A stretch of 64,000 bases of DNA, from the NCBI RefSeq assembly GCF_004123145.1, contig NZ_SDKC01000001.1, positions 3,257,501-3,321,500 on the forward strand, written 5' to 3'. The notes under the pieces were generated by a model. That model was given only the letters and a program-made list of their open reading frames with translations, ran no database searches and was not told the DNA's origin. Source of the stretch: Blautia faecicola (lineage in GTDB: Bacteria > Bacillota > Clostridia > Lachnospirales > Lachnospiraceae). Positions 63,781-64,000 of the stretch are shown here, in pieces; position 1 is the stretch's first letter; each line of letters starts with the position of its first letter. A program made the translations under genes and the position numbers.

Positions 63781-64000
63781 TAATGTTTTCGGTAGTGTCA
63801 AGTAAATCGCCCCAAAATCGCCCCAAATCCAGTAAAATCAAGGGTTCCAAGGCTGTAGAACCTTTACCTCCCCTTTCTTTGGCTTGGGTGACCAAAATTT
63901 TGCGTCGGAAGACCAGTCAAGGCCGGGCTAAAAGCCCGTTAAATTCAGCCTTGATAGGGCTTCCGTAAGCAAAATACAATCGGTCAACCCAATGGAAAGG
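63781..64000. other. Geneless flank, possible dispersed repeat or IS end
   Basis: No supported gene starts here. The stretch has GGGCTAAAAGCCC and TCAAGGC / GCCTTGA inverted pairs and CGCCCCAAA twice in close succession near 63,808-63,828. Its base composition is higher in GC than the sugar island. It looks like the edge of a repeat element that continues right of the window; the promoter of the ABC operon should lie in or beyond it. Confidence 0.35.

Noticed and set aside
63767-63895. Longer N-terminus for the sugar-binding lipoprotein
   Set aside because: The 43 extra residues are not signal-peptide-like and precede a perfect ribosome site and lipoprotein signal at 63,766.

Overview
The window looks like a chromosome segment of a gut Lachnospiraceae-type Firmicute (Clostridia: Blautia/Dorea/Ruminococcus-like). 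Supporting evidence: strong GGAGG ribosome sites, a Tn1549-type conjugative element, the greA-lysS and birA-argF neighbourhoods, CvfB, an acyl-ACP thioesterase, and a YesMN-regulated sugar locus. Species cannot be fixed from the sequence alone. Nearly all genes are on the minus strand.

Region 1 (1 to about 19.2 kb) is one end of an integrative conjugative element (ICE) that runs off the left edge. From the chromosome inward it holds an orphan 189-aa gene, a zinc-ribbon-array protein with a nuclease-like tail, a small conserved protein, ParA/ParB, a 1416-aa sortase-anchored adhesin with a coupled 29-aa membrane peptide, two small proteins, and a giant methylase/SNF2-helicase gene. That giant gene is split by a complete 2508-nt group II intron placed exactly inside a helicase motif. 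It also carries a same-strand, different-frame TnpV-like gene inside its linker. The chromosomal end of the ICE appears to lie inside lysS: base composition changes sharply at about 19.2 kb, so the C-terminal tRNA-binding domain of LysS may be element-supplied.

Region 2 (19.2-41.4 kb) is higher-GC housekeeping chromosome: lysS-greA behind a consensus promoter; a tightly coupled patatin-argF-birA-DUF6145-dusB operon; SPFH/NfeD; an SH3-SleB wall hydrolase with phased GTAAC repeats upstream; a polysaccharide deacetylase coupled to a SpoU methyltransferase; pfkA; dnaE; a methyltransferase; cvfB; an acyl-ACP thioesterase behind a perfect palindrome; tRNA-Gln(CUG); and pncB on the plus strand. Several large hairpins and a dispersed structured repeat lie between these genes.

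Region 3 (41.4-47.2 kb) is an insertion-sequence zone: an IS3-family element with coupled orfA/orfB, an MBL-fold hydrolase gene, and a complete IS66-family element with its terminal repeats.

Region 4 (47.3-63.8 kb) is visibly AT-rich and reads as an acquired carbohydrate island. A CUT1 ABC importer (binding protein plus two permeases, no ATPase) is followed by its own terminator, then YesM/YesN. An eight-gene operon follows: GH31 glycosidase, MFS transporter, PfkB kinase, FucI/AraA-like isomerase, AllA-like cupin, aldo/keto reductase, class II aldolase and carboxylesterase, closed by a terminator at 47.2 kb. Together these suggest import, glycosidic cleavage, isomerisation, phosphorylation and aldol cleavage of a sugar I cannot identify. 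This is the best candidate for an undescribed pathway. The ICE/lysS chimera, the overprinted TnpV and the structured repeats are the other main points of interest.
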